A DNA stretch of 64,000 nucleotides from Berghia stephanieae (GCA_034508935.3 CM067449.1:36454812-36518811); one strand, 5' to 3'. Positions 24,269 through 36,509 are shown, counted from the stretch's first letter. Notes: generated from the letters alone by a model not told the origin. A program made the numbers and translations.

Positions 24269-24600
24269 TATATATATTTAAAAATTAGTGGGTACCATTG
24301 ATGATAATCTTCCGCGGATTTTTTCATAAATGTTCCGTTGTTTTTGTCATGTCAAACATTTTCTGCTAAGTGGTAGTTCATGAAAAGAAAATCTGCCTTC
24401 TATCATTTTTTGACACCTCTGCTCATTGCATGAATTTTGGTGACACTCCTTTACTTATGACGTTAATCTAGACACACTGGCGCCAAATGTCAAAAGTAGC
24501 ACAAGACACATGGTGGCCATGGATGAGAAGATGATCGAAAGGGAAGGGGATGGAGCAAATGGGTGTAAATATTTATGTACCTTTTAGCTGTGGCATGATA
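24269..24600. other. Unassigned; possible distal hAT sequence
   Basis: Contains TCTTCCGCGGATTTTTTC, reminiscent of the CCGCGG words next to the left end of the hAT relic, so it may be remote 3' sequence of that element. No gene. Confidence 0.3.
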
Positions 24601-25430
24601 CAGTAGAACATGAAAGTAACGTACTCGGAAATAGCGAGTAAAATCTAAATCCCCGTTTTTTCCCCTTATTTGAGTCAATAAAATTAGCATGAAAGTAGCG
24701 AGTGTGAAAAAGAAGTCAACTCGGAAATAACGAGCATTTCCTGCCCCAGCCTAGGACTGCGAACGAAGTAAAGCAAAACAAGAGACAATGGCAATTTAAA
24801 TATTTTTAGCCTAGCCTCTTTTCTTTTCTTATTTTTCGTTACGAGTAATATTACATAGTAGCCTAGTCTGTAGTAGTACATAATAGGCGAAACAAATTTG
24901 GGTGGGGGTTGGGTTTGTGTGCGTGTGTGTGTATTGGGGGTGGGGGTCAATTATTCACCTAATGTGGTGCCAGGCGACGCGCGAGGTAAGCACATGTCAA
25001 CATGCCTCACTTCGCAGCATCGGTCGGCGAGTAGCATCGTTAACGAACGACACGATCAGCGAGAGAGTGGAGTGTGGAACCATTATTTCAATGGGTCAGT
25101 GATTGAGTGATGCGGTTGCTTACCTCATCAAACATGCCGAGTGCATACAAACACTCGCGCGCGCACGCACACGCACACACACACACTTCTATGTTCTTGT
25201 TTTTTTTCTAGTCATGATTTTACTTGAAAATAAAAACAAAAAACCAAGCATTCTGCCACTTCTGTGAAGAAATTGAAATAGGGGCGACGGCTTTTACTCG
25301 AATTACACACTGAGGGGAATAACCAGCAATATCATTATAACCTTTCCTGGCAACTCGGGAATAGCGAGAACTCGGAAATAGCGAGTAATCAGGAGTGGAC
25401 CGTCGAACTCGCTATTTCCGAGTTCTACTG
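24601..25430. mobile_element. Pogo/Tigger-like non-autonomous element 2
   Basis: Left end CAGTAGAAC followed shortly by ACTCGGAAATAGCGAGT; right end ACTCGCTATTTCCGAG then TTCTACTG, ending 25430. TA flanks both sides (24599-24600, 25431-25432). CAGTAGAACTC termini are typical of Tigger-group elements. The left end has a short insertion relative to the right. The interior is non-coding. Confidence 0.8.
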
Positions 25431-25585
25431 TAGTACATTTGGCGGTTTTATAAGCCTGTCTTTTTTTTTTCTTCCTATTTGATTTTTTTTGTTTTGTTTT
25501 TGTTTGATTATTCTGAATTTGTTAACAGTATTCAACACAACTTGTGTCTAATTATAAAACAATTTTTAAAAATAAATTCATCAAT

Positions 25586-25697
<112 letters not shown>

Positions 25698-25990
25698 CCA
25701 TTCTATCTTCATATTACGTTTATAGATATCATTTGGTAATAGAGAGATGATAATAAGTTAGGCTGATCGATTTAAGAAATGATTGTTTAAAGGCTAATTT
25801 AAATTTGATTTGTTGATGGAATATGTTTTGCAATTAATTAAAGATTCTTATTTATAAGCTGCATCATCACAAGGTTGCAATAATACAGACACTAACCGGG
25901 TTTGTTATGTAAAAACTATTACCTCCTGGTCTTTTGGCCAAAAGTTTATCATAATCACTTGATATAGTGGGAGACATTATAGGCCTCTAA

Positions 25991-27565
25991 GGGAGCGTTC
26001 ACATATTACGTCATCAGCTAGGGGGGGAGGGGGGGTCTACCAAATGTTGACATGTGTTGACATGGGGGAGGGGGGGGGGGGGGGGTCAGACCCAAGATGA
26101 TGTCATCAAAACATAGTAGTGCTCTCTCCCATGCTGAAGATTTCGATGCAGTCTTGAATTTAGAAGAATTCGACGTCATCAGCAAAGTTAATGGACAAAT
26201 CAAACCCCTAGTACTAGTATTTGTTTCAGTGGATGGTGGTCCAGATGAGGCTCCAAAAAACGGACAGACACTCGCTGCTTGGGAGAGACATTTCAAGGCG
26301 CTGGATATTGATGCTGTATTTGTCTTTACACACGCTCCAGGTTTCAGTGCTTATAATGAGGTGGAAAGAAGAATGGCACCGCTTTCAAAGGATACAGCAT
26401 CTGTCATCTTACCATTTGATATTCATGGACGTCATCTTGATGGAAGCAACAAGACTGTTGATGTTGATCTGGAAAAAAGGAACTTTGAAGCTGCTGGAAA
26501 AATATTAGCCAAGATTTGGTCCGAGTCGATAATAGATGGATACCCAGTAGTTGGAAAATTCGTCCCTCCACCTGAAAATCCAAGACCCAAACTTCAATTT
26601 CAAGAAACAGATGATTGGAAGATAAAACACATTCGTCAATCCCAATATCTGCTGCAAAAAGTGAAATGCAGTGACAACTCATGCTGCAAACCTTGGCGTA
26701 CTAACTATTCATCTTTTTTTCCAGAGCGTTTTCTGCCACCACCTGTACCACTTGCTTTATGTGATAATGGTTTGGAGATAGGCAATAATGGAAGATTTGG
26801 ACGCCTATTTCAAAGTTTGTTCCTTTCAAAACAGCTAAAGATAAATTGCTATGATGAGTATTGTCCATCTCTCAAGAAACAAGATGGGAAAGGGGTATCA
26901 CTTCTCAAAAGGCGAACTTGCCCTAAATGTTCATTGTATCACTCCTCGATCACAGCAATGAAAGACCATTCACGAAAATGCGGCATGCAAGAAGAACAGC
27001 AAATGGGAGAAAGTGATGACGATGAAGATGAAATTGATGATACTATTTATAGTACATTGCCAGAGGTCCAAGGCAGAAACATTTTTGAATCAATTAATTT
27101 TATGTTTGGAAATTGAAACAGAAATTCATTCCACTAAAAGACTAATATGCTATAAAATAATTTGCCTCCTATACTATTTTAAATTACACTTTCTGAAATT
27201 TTTTTAATAGCACCTGCACCAAGTAGCCTAATTCAATTTAAATAATGTTTGTTAAATATTATCTTTGCAAATTTAAATTTTATGTCCCCATTGTATCGTA
27301 AAACATAAATTATCAACAGTTCCTGAAATTAATAAAATGTCTGAATGTGTTTTATCAAACGTTGATAATCAATGTTTTGGTTTGAAAAATGAATAATAAA
27401 TATTGTGAAATTAAAGTTATATTTTAGTTTTTATTAAATTAGATGACGTCATCATCTGTTGGGGGGGGGGGGGGGGTCAGGTCAATGATGACAAGTGATG
27501 ACTTGGGGAGGGGGGGGGGGTCTAAAAAGGGCAAATTTTTGATGACGTAATATGTGAACGCTCCC
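25991..27565 (+). mobile_element. Zator-like DNA transposon with perfect TIRs and one ORF
   Basis: Perfect inverted repeats of 26 bp start GGGAGCGTTCACATATTACG at 25991 and end at 27565. TAA flanks both ends (25988-25990, 27566-27568), a 3-bp duplication of the TWA kind described for Zator. Inside each TIR lie G-rich tracts that are on the same strand at both ends, with TTGACATG / GATGACAAG words between. The single ORF (26097-27116) fills the middle. At 1.57 kb it is shorter than expected for an autonomous element. The superfamily call rests on the TSD, the TIR style and the protein motif. Confidence 0.65.
26097..27116 (+). CDS. Zator-like transposase, C-terminal part (uncharacterised 339-aa protein)
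   Basis: An uninterrupted 339-codon ORF. Residues ~38-54 read PLVLVFVSVDGGPDEAP and residues ~77-95 FTHAPGFSAYNEVERRMAP; a VDGGPDE..P followed by an N.VER+MAPLS motif is shared by a widespread uncharacterised animal family that I associate with a DDE/RNase H-fold transposase. Asp in VDGGPD and Glu in EVERRM are candidate catalytic residues, but an upstream domain with a first Asp would be missing. Residues ~265-300 have a CPKCSLYHSSI..H..KCG zinc-finger-like cluster, followed by an acidic tail ESDDDEDEIDD. The ORF begins 106 bp inside the left TIR, so it may be translated as a truncated protein or may be inactive. Function unproven. Confidence 0.6.
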   Translation: MMSSKHSSALSHAEDFDAVLNLEEFDVISKVNGQIKPLVLVFVSVDGGPDEAPKNGQTLAAWERHFKALDIDAVFVFTHAPGFSAYNEVERRMAPLSKDTASVILPFDIHGRHLDGSNKTVDVDLEKRNFEAAGKILAKIWSESIIDGYPVVGKFVPPPENPRPKLQFQETDDWKIKHIRQSQYLLQKVKCSDNSCCKPWRTNYSSFFPERFLPPPVPLALCDNGLEIGNNGRFGRLFQSLFLSKQLKINCYDEYCPSLKKQDGKGVSLLKRRTCPKCSLYHSSITAMKDHSRKCGMQEEQQMGESDDDEDEIDDTIYSTLPEVQGRNIFESINFMFGN

Positions 27566-27568
27566 TAA

Positions 27569-27765
27569 AATGCTTAATTGGAAATGACAATTCATTAAAT
27601 TATATTTGCAAAAGGTCAGGATGTGTTTAATTACCCTAAATGTGCTTTAGGACTAATAATATATTAAATAACTATGAATAGCTATGTTATATTTGCATTA
27701 GATTTGGGTTTGACTGACGAGCCGGTAGATTTTTCTCCTTTTTGACAAATTTTCTTTTATCATCA
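27569..27765. other. No gene recognised
   Basis: Short AT-rich spacer between the Zator-like element and R copy 8. Confidence 0.5.
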
Positions 27766-27767
27766 CT

Positions 27768-27990
27768 GTGGGACCTGTGCTTGTGTCAGGATGAAACAGT
27801 TAGATAATCTCAAAATAAGTACACTGATAGCGTGTTCTTCCTTTTTCTTGGGTACTTTAATTGTAATTCTAGAACTTTTTACTAGATCCCATTTTCTTCC
27901 TTTTTGCTTGTGCTGATATTGCCTTACATTTGTTGCAAGCGCCGTGAAACCCTTAATAACGAGCACCGTGAAACCCTTAAAAACAAACGA
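27768..27990 (+). mobile_element. R-family retroposon, copy 8 (3' part)
   Basis: From GGGACCTGTGCTTGTGTCAG to GTTGCAAGCGCCGTGAAACC. The terminal GCGCCGTGAAACCCTTAA word is present twice in tandem, as GCACCGTGAAACCCTTAA, before the AAACAAACG tail. Confidence 0.8.
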
Positions 27991-28014
27991 ATACCTTTAT
28001 CTTTCATGAACGAA

Positions 28015-28117
28015 TTATGGGTTTTTAGGAAAATTAATCGCAACTTTTTGCAAATTTTGCTGTTTTTAGCTTGCAAAATTTGGGATTTATTTTTGCAAAA
28101 AACCGCCATGTCAGCAT
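28015..28117. mobile_element. Fragment of the GCAAATTTT TIR family
   Basis: Repeats of GCAAATTTTGC and TTGCAAAATTTGGG with a right edge AAAACCGCCATGTCAG, like the family at 18136-18676. It lies between two R copies. Confidence 0.45.
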
Positions 28118-28580
28118 AGTGGGCAGGGAGGTACATACTGTGTCTTCTATCCCTTATATCTGTTTTCCAACATGCTTTCTGTCTTTGCTGGGAAGGAAAC
28201 AGTCAAATGCATAGTTATTGTTTTGGGAGATGATGTTTTTTTTCCTTGTAAATCATCTCTCTGTTATGCACTGTGTTATGTTTTGTTTATGTATTATATA
28301 TGATTTGTAAACATTTGAGTGTGTTCCTCTTAGTGGGGACCTGTTCTTGTGTCTGGATGGGACTTTTATGTGATCTCAAACTAAGTACACTGATAGTTTG
28401 CTCTTGGAATCTACGTCTGTTCCCTATTTAAACAAATTCCCCCTTTTCTGCATTATTCTTGGATGCTTTAATTGTAATTCTAGAACTTTTGACTATCTCA
28501 TTTTCTTTCTTTTTACTGGTGCTGATATGATCTTAATGTGTTGCAAGCGCCGTAAAACCCTTAAAAACAAACAAAAACAG
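28118..28580 (+). mobile_element. R-family retroposon, copy 9
   Basis: Reads AGTGGGCAGGGAGGTACATA through TGTTGCAAGCGCCGTAAAAC with an AAACAAACAAAAAC tail. The middle promoter-proximal block (GGAATGAG..GGCCCTGG) is deleted relative to copies 6 and 7. It abuts a LINE fragment. Confidence 0.8.
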
Positions 28581-29089
28581 TTGCTCCTAAGTACATTATT
28601 TGAATTGGTTTGTCTCTGGCACATCCTCTTCTCCTATCTTTATTGGTGGTCCTGCTCTCTGTTCCCGATGCACAAATACTCTGTCTTCGATCTGCTTACT
28701 CTTAATCCCCTCCTTTCCGACACCCGGATCCAATCCTCCAGTTTCTTTTCCGCCTCAGCTTTTGTATCATTCAAAAGTACTACGTCATCCGCGTACATCA
28801 TATTCCACGGTGCCTCTCGCCGACTGGGTTGTGAGTGCACCCATTACTATTGCTAACAGCATTGGGCCGAGAGCAGATCCCTGGTTCAATCCAACTCTTA
28901 TATTAAATTGAATGGATCAGTTGAGCCAACAGCTGTCCTTACCACTGTTTTTTTTTCCTTTGTACATGTGTTAGATAACCTTGATATACTGTATTTCTCC
29001 GTTACCCCCTTTGCTCTTAGGCAGTATCACATTTCTGCTCTTGGTACCCATCACATGCTTTCTCCAGGTCAATGAACACACCATGTAAT
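28581..29089 (-). mobile_element. RTE-like LINE, downstream half (RT motifs A to thumb)
   Basis: On the minus strand, from 29089: HGVFIDLEKAC (RT motif A), then VQRKKNSGKDSCW-type degraded sequence, VGLNQGSALGPMLLAIVMG (motif B), MMYADDVVLLND (motif C, 28800-28770) and EDWIRVSERRGLRVSRSKTEYL. Several frame changes are present. The upstream half is at 44163-44990, and the cut falls inside codons RELH. The 3' end is replaced by R copy 9. Confidence 0.85.
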
Positions 29090-29109
29090 TAGGTACCACA
29101 ATAGACGTC

Positions 29110-29745
29110 ATTTTTGTGGCAGAAAAAAAAACCTATATATTTTGCGTCACGCGTCGAGAAAAGGACTCTTTTTAACTCGGGTCATTCAACCATTCACACC
29201 TCGGCCATTAAAAAACGTACAGAGCTAAATTTGGTATCGTCTTAAAGAGGAAGGTTTCAGCTTTATTCCTATACCACTTCAAAAATAAAAACATGGACAT
29301 TAAAGGTTCAAAAATGCCGTTTTAAAACTTTACACAGCAGCTAAAAATCCCGACATATTATTGATATAAATTTTGATCCGAGTCTATCTAAAAGAGAAAC
29401 ATCTTATCTCTATTTCTACCAATTTGTTTTAATGAAGGTTGTTTCATGGCCGAGGTATCGCATTTTAAAAAAGCCCACCAAATCCTTGTTTTCAGTTTTC
29501 AGCTTTGGGTGTTATCGGATTTTTTTTACACCTCATTGTAGTTTGTAGCACTCAAAATGCCGTGAGAATGAGATGTCAAATTATTGACAAAAAGAAAAGA
29601 GTTCACGAAAACCACATGAATATTGTATTAAAGTACCTTCATAGTTTATGTTTTAGATAGTTTAAAACAAAATGATACGATAAATGTTGTAATTTCAATT
29701 GATAACTCGGGTCGGTAAGTGGGTATGTTTTAATGGTGGAACAGC
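29110..29745. other. No gene recognised (left part of the 15-kb insert)
   Basis: AT-rich, non-coding. The word TTTGGTATCGTCTTAAAGAGG weakly resembles the interior of element A (4830-5624), whose ends also begin TAGG-AC. This hints at kinship but is not proof. Confidence 0.35.
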
Positions 29746-29947
29746 CTAATAAAAACCCTCATCTCTACCTCGTACCCCAATTCCGAATTGGGTTACAAAT
29801 GAAGAATCACGCCGTGACTGTCAAGAAGGCTGGACGCGTCTTGTTTTGTCTATTAAATGCAAACCATTGTGTTAATTTTCCTTATTCTTATTGGATTTTT
29901 AATCTGTTATTAGACCTGTGACATATCAATTCCCAGTGGAATATATT

Positions 29948-30310
29948 ATTAAGAACTGTGAAAGTGGTGCTTAATGATTTAAACTTTTGAGAAAATTTTT
30001 TAAAGAATTACTTCGAATAAACGGATAAAGTTGAAGATTTGAACAGGGAACTTTTTACCCCCGCGAGGGAGAAAACTTAACCAGTTCCCATAACATCTCC
30101 CGAGGGAGTGTTAACTCATATTATTAACACTGTGAAAGTGGTGCTTAATGATTTAAACTTTTGAGGTAAAAATTCTAATTACTTCAAATAAACAATGGAA
30201 CCAGATAAAGTTGAAGATTTGAATAGGGAACTTTCTACCCCCGCGGGGGAGAAAACTAAAACAGTTCCCATAACATCTCCCGAGGGAGTGTTAACTCATA
30301 CAAAAAACCC
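29948..30310 (+). repeat. Tandem ~185-bp direct duplication at the DIRS 5' end
   Basis: A segment starting near ACTGTGAAAGTGGTGCTTAA and running through CTCCCGAGGGAGTGTTAACT occurs twice in tandem, the second copy containing the gag-like start region. The inverted DIRS copy has the same duplication, so the two copies share it by descent. Confidence 0.8.
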
Positions 30311-31376
30311 AATTTCTTCTCCCGCGGGAGAGAAAAAGAGGGGTAAATATGGGGAATGCAAAAAAGACAGTAGAACATACCATAAAAGGAAATTAGAACC
30401 TAAAACAAAAACAATTGGAAATGAGACAATTAATGAGGGGCCATCACATTCGGTAAGCAAGGAAACCCACGCTAAAACCCACGCCTCAAATTCGGAATTG
30501 GGACAACTAATTGTGGAAGGCTTCAAGTCACTGACGCATCTATTAATGACTAATCACGACTCCAGTGAGCCGTCGTCAAAGAAACAAAAACCGAATGAGA
30601 TCGAAAAGGGGGGAAAAGTCACGCACACTATAACCGCGACCAGCGACCTCGACGAATTAGAGATTCTCGAAAATGATATGGTATACGAAGATGAGAAAGA
30701 AAAAGAGGTGGAAGAAAGTGAGGACGAAGATGAAATTGATAATGAAATAAAAGAACTGGAACAGTTTTTTAATGTACCGGAATCGTTTGGTGAAGACATT
30801 CACGAATCGGTGGCAAAGATAGTCAATAATGGAGTGTGCGATAATGTCAACAGGGGAAAAATCAAGAAAGTGTTGGATAAACACCTTTGCCCTAAAAAAC
30901 ACCCCCAACCTCAGAGTCCCTCGAATTAACCCTCAAGTATGGCGTTAATGAGCAAAAGTTTAACCATAACGGCTAAACTGCTGAGCGACTTAGTTAAAAG
31001 GAGCCAGGAAAAGGACAATAAGAGGGTAATAGAGGTCAAAGCAATGACTCCATTAGTCACGGATTTGTTAAGAGTGGGATCAGCTGTATATACGAATTGC
31101 AGCCAAATTCGAAAAGAAGCACTTAAGCCTTTTCTGAATGAAGAATGTAAAGAATTGTGCAAACCGAAAGAAAGCACATCAACGGAGTTCCTTTTTGGAG
31201 ATAATTTAGACGAAAGCATTAAGACAATTAATGATACCCACAAGCTTTCGAAAGCCGTGACAAAACCTGGCACGTTCCACTTTGATGGAAAACCAAAAAA
31301 TGGTCAAGGGAGGATGCCTTACCCCTCACCATCCCGAACCCACAAAAGCAGAGGGGGAGAAGATGGCGACCGATAA
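30195..31376 (+). other. DIRS gag-like region
   Basis: Lysine/glutamate-rich protein sequence beginning MEPDKVEDLNRELSTPAGEK with a long acidic stretch (EKEKEVEESEDEDEID), followed by a second open stretch. It has no zinc knuckle, as is usual for DIRS gag. The role is inferred from its position 5' of the RT region. Confidence 0.6.
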
Positions 31377-31379
31377 CAA

Positions 31380-33150
31380 GAGGAGGACGGGGAGGAAGGA
31401 AACCCTTCTCACAGAACCAAATTTAACTTTAGGACAACAAGGACAAGTGAGGGGAAAAGAAGACAATAGCGTAAGTTTAGAATTTAAAAATACTATAGAC
31501 AATTTCACAGGGGGAAAAACAAAATTATATATACAGAAATGGCAGGAAATCACTAAAGACCAGTGGGTGTTAAACCAAATTAGGGGAGTTTACCCAGAAC
31601 TTTATTTTACCCCTGTGCAAACTTTTATCCCAAAAAGCATAACATTTTCAGAACAGGAAAGAATACTAATTGAAAGAGAAGTTAGAGAATTAAAAGAGAA
31701 AAATATTATCCAAGCAGTCAGGGATGACGAAGATAACCAGAATCAATTTTATTCTAATATATTCGCTAGAACTAAAAGTAAGGGGAACCTTAGAATTATT
31801 CTCAACCTTAAGCATTTCAATAAATACGTTAAATATACACATTTTAAAATGAGCAGTCTTCAAGAGGCAATATATTCATTTCAGGAACAATACTTTGCTT
31901 GTTCCTGTGACTTAAAAGATGCTTATTTCAGTATTGCACTACATGAGAAAGCTAGAAAATTTTTCTGATTTATGTTTTCAGGGGAAAAGTTCGAGTTCAC
32001 TTCACTCGTAATGGGTTTCACTGATGCTCCGCGGATTTTTACAAAAATCACAAAACCAGTACTTGCTCGCCTGAGAGACGAAAACATTATCATAATTATG
32101 TATATAGACGATGCCCTCATATTGGGGAGAACATATTTGGATTGTTTACGAGCTTGTAACAGAGTTTGTAAGCTATTTGATGAACTAGGCTTCACTATAA
32201 ATACCAACAAGTCTTGCCTTATACCAACCCAAGAGATTACATATTTAGGGTTTGTCTTAAATTCAAAGACAATGACCATTAGACCAACAGAGGAAAAGAT
32301 TAAAAAAATTAAAAATCTTTCTGATCGTTACATTCGTGAAGAATTTATTACCATCAGAAAATTAGCGGAAATCATAGGAACACTAGTTGCAGTTTGCCCT
32401 GGTAACGAATATGGAAATGTGTTTTATAAAAGATTGGAGATTTATAAAAAGTCGTTAGCAAAAAATAAGGGTAATTTCGATAAGATTATCGTTTTAACAG
32501 AGGCTATAAAAGAAGATTTAAAATGGTGGCTTTCTATGGTGGGCAGTTACCCAATTAAGATAGGACCACAACCCGAAGGATTAATCTTAACATCAGATGC
32601 CAGTAATACTGGATGGAGTGGAGAATGTGCAGGAGTTAGAACTGGAGGTTTATGGTCAGAAGAAGAAAGAAGATGGCATATAAATTGTCTTGAATTGAAA
32701 GCGGCTCTTCTCACTTTGAAAGCATTTTCTTCTGATTATAAAGGCCACTCTAAGATTACTTTATTTTGCGACAATACGACAGCTGTATCATGTATTAACA
32801 AAAAAGGCAGCATGAAAGAAGAATGCAATAATATAACCAGAGAATTATGGTTATGGTGTATAGAGCGAAATATGACAGTCACAGCTGTACACATACCAGG
32901 AAAAGAGAATACTGAAGCGGACAAAGCTAGTAGAGAAAAAGGGCTTGAAACCGAGTGGTCTCTAGAGAAATCTGTCTTTGACGACATTAACACAGAATAT
33001 GGGCCCTTCCAGGTTGACTTATTTGCTAGTAGAATAAATCATAAAGTAGAACAGTATGTCTCATGGAAAAAAAGATGCAGACGCATGGAGAATAAATGCT
33101 TTTTCATTTTCTTGGCCTCATTTATATGCTTATATTTTCCCTCCTTTTAA
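31380..33150 (+). other. DIRS reverse transcriptase and RNase H region
   Basis: RT motifs in order: LRIILNLKHFNKYVKYTHFK, then SCDLKDAYFSIAL, VMGFTDAPRIFTKI and the catalytic box MYIDDALILG. An RNase H domain follows, with LTSDASNTGWSG, INCLELKAAL and LFCDNTTAVSCI. The order and the DASN/ELKA motifs are typical of DIRS/Ngaro proteins. Confidence 0.85.
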
Positions 33151-33195
33151 TCTAATTATCAGAATCCTACAAAAAATAGAAGCCGAAAAAGTGGA

Positions 33196-34340
33196 TTGTG
33201 TCATGATTGTTCCGGTTTGGAAATCACAGCCATGGTTTCCAAAACTCATAAACTTATTGACAGATGTTCCACCCCTATTACCAAAGAAAGCCAACCTTCT
33301 TCATCATCCAGTAACAAAACAGAAGGTTCACCCCATATTACACAACAGCAGAATGATAGCCTGCCCCTTGTCCGGGAAATTCTCCAAAGTGCAAACATTT
33401 CAGAAGAAATTAGTGAAATCATTATCAATTCATGGCGACGAAATACCAGAAAACAATATACTACATACATCAGGAAATGGCTTGTATTTTGTAATAAAAT
33501 CAGTCAAAATCCCTTTCCGCCGTTGGCATCAACACTACTAAAATTCTTACACGAACTTTACTCGACGGGATTGGGATACAATAGTTTATGTTTAGCTAGA
33601 TCAGCAATTGCCAGTTTGGACATATTAGAATCTGAAAACAATTCAATTGGTAGTCACCCCATGATCAGGCGATATCTAAAAGGAATATTTCACCAAGCTC
33701 CAAGTTTACCTAGGACAGTGTCTACATGGGACCCTAATATAGTTTTGGACTTCCTGAAAAAATTGTCCCCCTGTAAATCCTTAAGCCTCAAAGACCTAAG
33801 TTACAAAACTAACATGCTTATGCTTCTCACAACTGGACAGAGAGGACAAACAATTTTATAGTGTCGAATAGACGAAATGGAAATAAAACTTAACAAAATC
33901 AATTTTAAAATTCACACCTTATTAAAGACTTCAACCCCGCATCACCACTTATCCGATCTTACGCTTAAAGCGTATCCTCCAGATAGAAGAATTTGCACTG
34001 TTACTTATATAAAAGAATATATTCAGAGAACCAAATCTATAAGAAATTCTAAACAATTATTCATACACCTAAAACCGCCACATGAAGCAATCTCTAGAGA
34101 TACCCTGAGGAGATGGACAAAAAAGACAATGGAGTTAGCGGGCATTGATATCAGTATTTTTAAGCCCCATTCCACCCGGGCAGCATCTACTAGCAAAGGG
34201 GCCACAAAAGGAGTTCCACTTGATATATGTAATACTGAAAGCGGGAGGATGGAGGTCAGAGACCACATTTACAAAATTTTATCATGAGCCAGTGGAAAGA
34301 ACGAAAAAGGATTTCAATAGGGCAGTACTGGATAGATAAC
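33196..34340 (+). other. DIRS tyrosine recombinase region
   Basis: Core-binding-like sequence (SWRRNTRKQYTTYIRKWLVF), then TTGQRGQTI with the first catalytic Arg and KPHSTRAAST with the His-x-x-Arg pair of tyrosine recombinases. In DIRS elements this enzyme inserts a circular DNA intermediate without making a target duplication. Confidence 0.75.
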
Positions 34341-34749
34341 AAGTGAGTAGTGCTACGTGGATTTCGTAATTTACGTCATAACAGACAAACGCTTTAAAGC
34401 TTCATTTGTAACCCAATTCGGAATTGGGGTACGAGGTAGAGTTCGAAAATTAAACGAACTCACCTGTGATGTTTAATTGAAACTCTGACGAGTCCCAATT
34501 CCGAATGGGGAACAAATGCCCACCCATTGGTAAATATCATCTAAACTCATTAGACTATAATATAATAGTGTTATAGATTATACTTGTATGTATGTGTCCC
34601 ATCCCGTTTCATTTGTTCCGTATTTCTGTTCTGACGCGTTAAAGCCTGACAGTCACGGCGTGATTATTCATTTGTTCCCCATTCGGAATTGGGACTCGTC
34701 AGAGTTTCAATTAAACATCACAGGTGAGTTCGTTTAATTTTCGAATTAT

Positions 34750-36508
34750 CCGGTCTTTATTAACGTGTAATCTTTTTTTGGATGACTTTCTAGCCTTGAT
34801 TTTCATTGAAGGACGTTTTGTTTTTATCAATTTATACATGTAATTTTTTGCATATCTGGTTTGTCTCTCGATGCTTATTTATTGCTAAACAAAAAACACG
34901 GGACGAATTTATACACACACTCTCCACTCATGACGGCCATGTTGTTGCTATGACAAAATGGTTTTTTGACCTTGTTAGAACTGAAGTAGATTTTTACGGT
35001 CAAAGGTGTAATGTCGTTTTAAAAACAACTGCATAGGAATACACACTACTTGTAGTTTATAAATAGACAAAAGACACACAATGATTCGTCCCAATGTGCT
35101 AGAAAATTGAAAAAGCATTGCTATTGTTTATTTTATTTGGGAAAAGTGGTACTTGTAATGGTTATAAGATCGGAGAAATAAGACTTCGAAGTGCCACTTC
35201 GTTTTCTAACAGTACTTTTTCTTCTGATGCTTTCATGATAGTGATAGACTATGTATAGGAACAACAAAAGTTACTAGTGGATAATGAAGCAGTATATCTG
35301 TAGAAGTTAAATAATACATAATTCTTTACGAAATAAGCCTGCATCAAAATGGATTGTAGGGTAACGTGTATTTATTTGTTTTTTTTTTTTGTTTGTTTGT
35401 TTTTTTTTTGGGTTTTTTTGTATGTTTTTGTTTTAAATCGGGAAGAGATGTAAATTAAGTCGAGAAAAGAAGCAAATAAAGAGATCTTTTTTCCAGTTTT
35501 GGTTTTGGTGAGATTTGCGATACCTCAGTTCGTACAATACTCTCCTCTCAAGCAAAGGGACGTTAATCATAAATAATCCGGTGGCTAGGTCTTCAGGTTG
35601 TGTGTGGCCAAAAGTACTTTATTTCAAACTAGCGTCCTATCTAAAGGGTAGCAGTTCATTCAGTAGCATATAAATCAGGATACAGTCACGCGTCATAGAC
35701 CTTAAGGCGCTAAAGGACTTTGGGGTGGTACTGGGCACAAGCGCTTGATTCCGTATAAGAGGAAAGCACTCTACTGCCAACGTATATATCGATAGCCTCC
35801 TAATAAAGGACAAAGAGACGATTTACAGTGGAAAAATCATCCCCCATTATAGGAATAATACATTTTACTTTTACTTCACCCTTTCGGTTAAGGGTCCCAG
35901 AGAGGGCCAAGGCAAAACCAAGCAATATAATTACCAGACAAGTCCATAAAGTAGAATGGAAGTGAAAACAGACGTTGCGGAAGTAAAAACATTATGTCTT
36001 GAGATTATAGGGGTTTCTTAAGAGGCTATTTATTATTTTATGCTGCTGGTTCGAACATTGTGCTTATCATTCGTGATTTAATGTTGAATTTTGAGAAGGA
36101 AATATTGACTTTACCAAAAAGTTAAGATGATTTTTTAATTCAGCAGGTCCGGTTTCCTGGAACGTGGGATAATTTTCTTCTGTCTTCATTATTTTGAGAG
36201 ATATTAAAATTTTATACGTTTTGCTCGTGATTATAGCTTTTTTTTTCTGCCAACATGCAAAATTGCGTGTTTCCTGATGTTCACTTCTTTATTTTTCAAA
36301 GACCATTTGAAGAAAATGTCCGAGAAAAATTGGATCTCTTCCCTGGAGTACTCACTACCTGTAATCATTATGTTAATATAGTATATGGAATATGCTATTT
36401 CGTCATGCTGGAGGCCAAAACATTTACTTTCGCGAGTGTTTTGGGGAATTTTCAACAGACTGTAGATTTAGGAAAAAATATGTGTCTGGTTCAAATCTTG
36501 TTACAATT
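34750..36508. other. No gene recognised
   Basis: AT-rich DNA with a T-rich stretch near 35378-35430. No protein family, TIR or RNA gene seen. Confidence 0.5.
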
Positions 36509-36509
36509 T

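Larger units (their letters stand above)
29750..34746 (+). mobile_element. DIRS-type tyrosine-recombinase retrotransposon
   Basis: A fossil-type entry. About 5 kb, with a gag-like region, a reverse transcriptase/RNase H region and a tyrosine recombinase region in the DIRS order. Split inverted terminal repeats share CCAATTCCGAATTGGG and CACGCCGTGACTGTC between the left end (about 29763-29840) and the right end (34407-34440 and 34648-34680). A second inverted pair occupies 34442-34519 and 34669-34746. There is no LTR pair and no integrase, as expected for DIRS. It looks nearly whole with roughly two or three breaks, and is fairly young judging by the long open frames. A truncated inverted copy lies at 37640-40187. 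Confidence 0.85.

Noticed and set aside
25988-27568. The 339-codon ORF as a host gene
   Set aside because: It lies entirely between perfect TIRs with TAA duplications and has a transposase-like motif, so it is best treated as transposon-borne.
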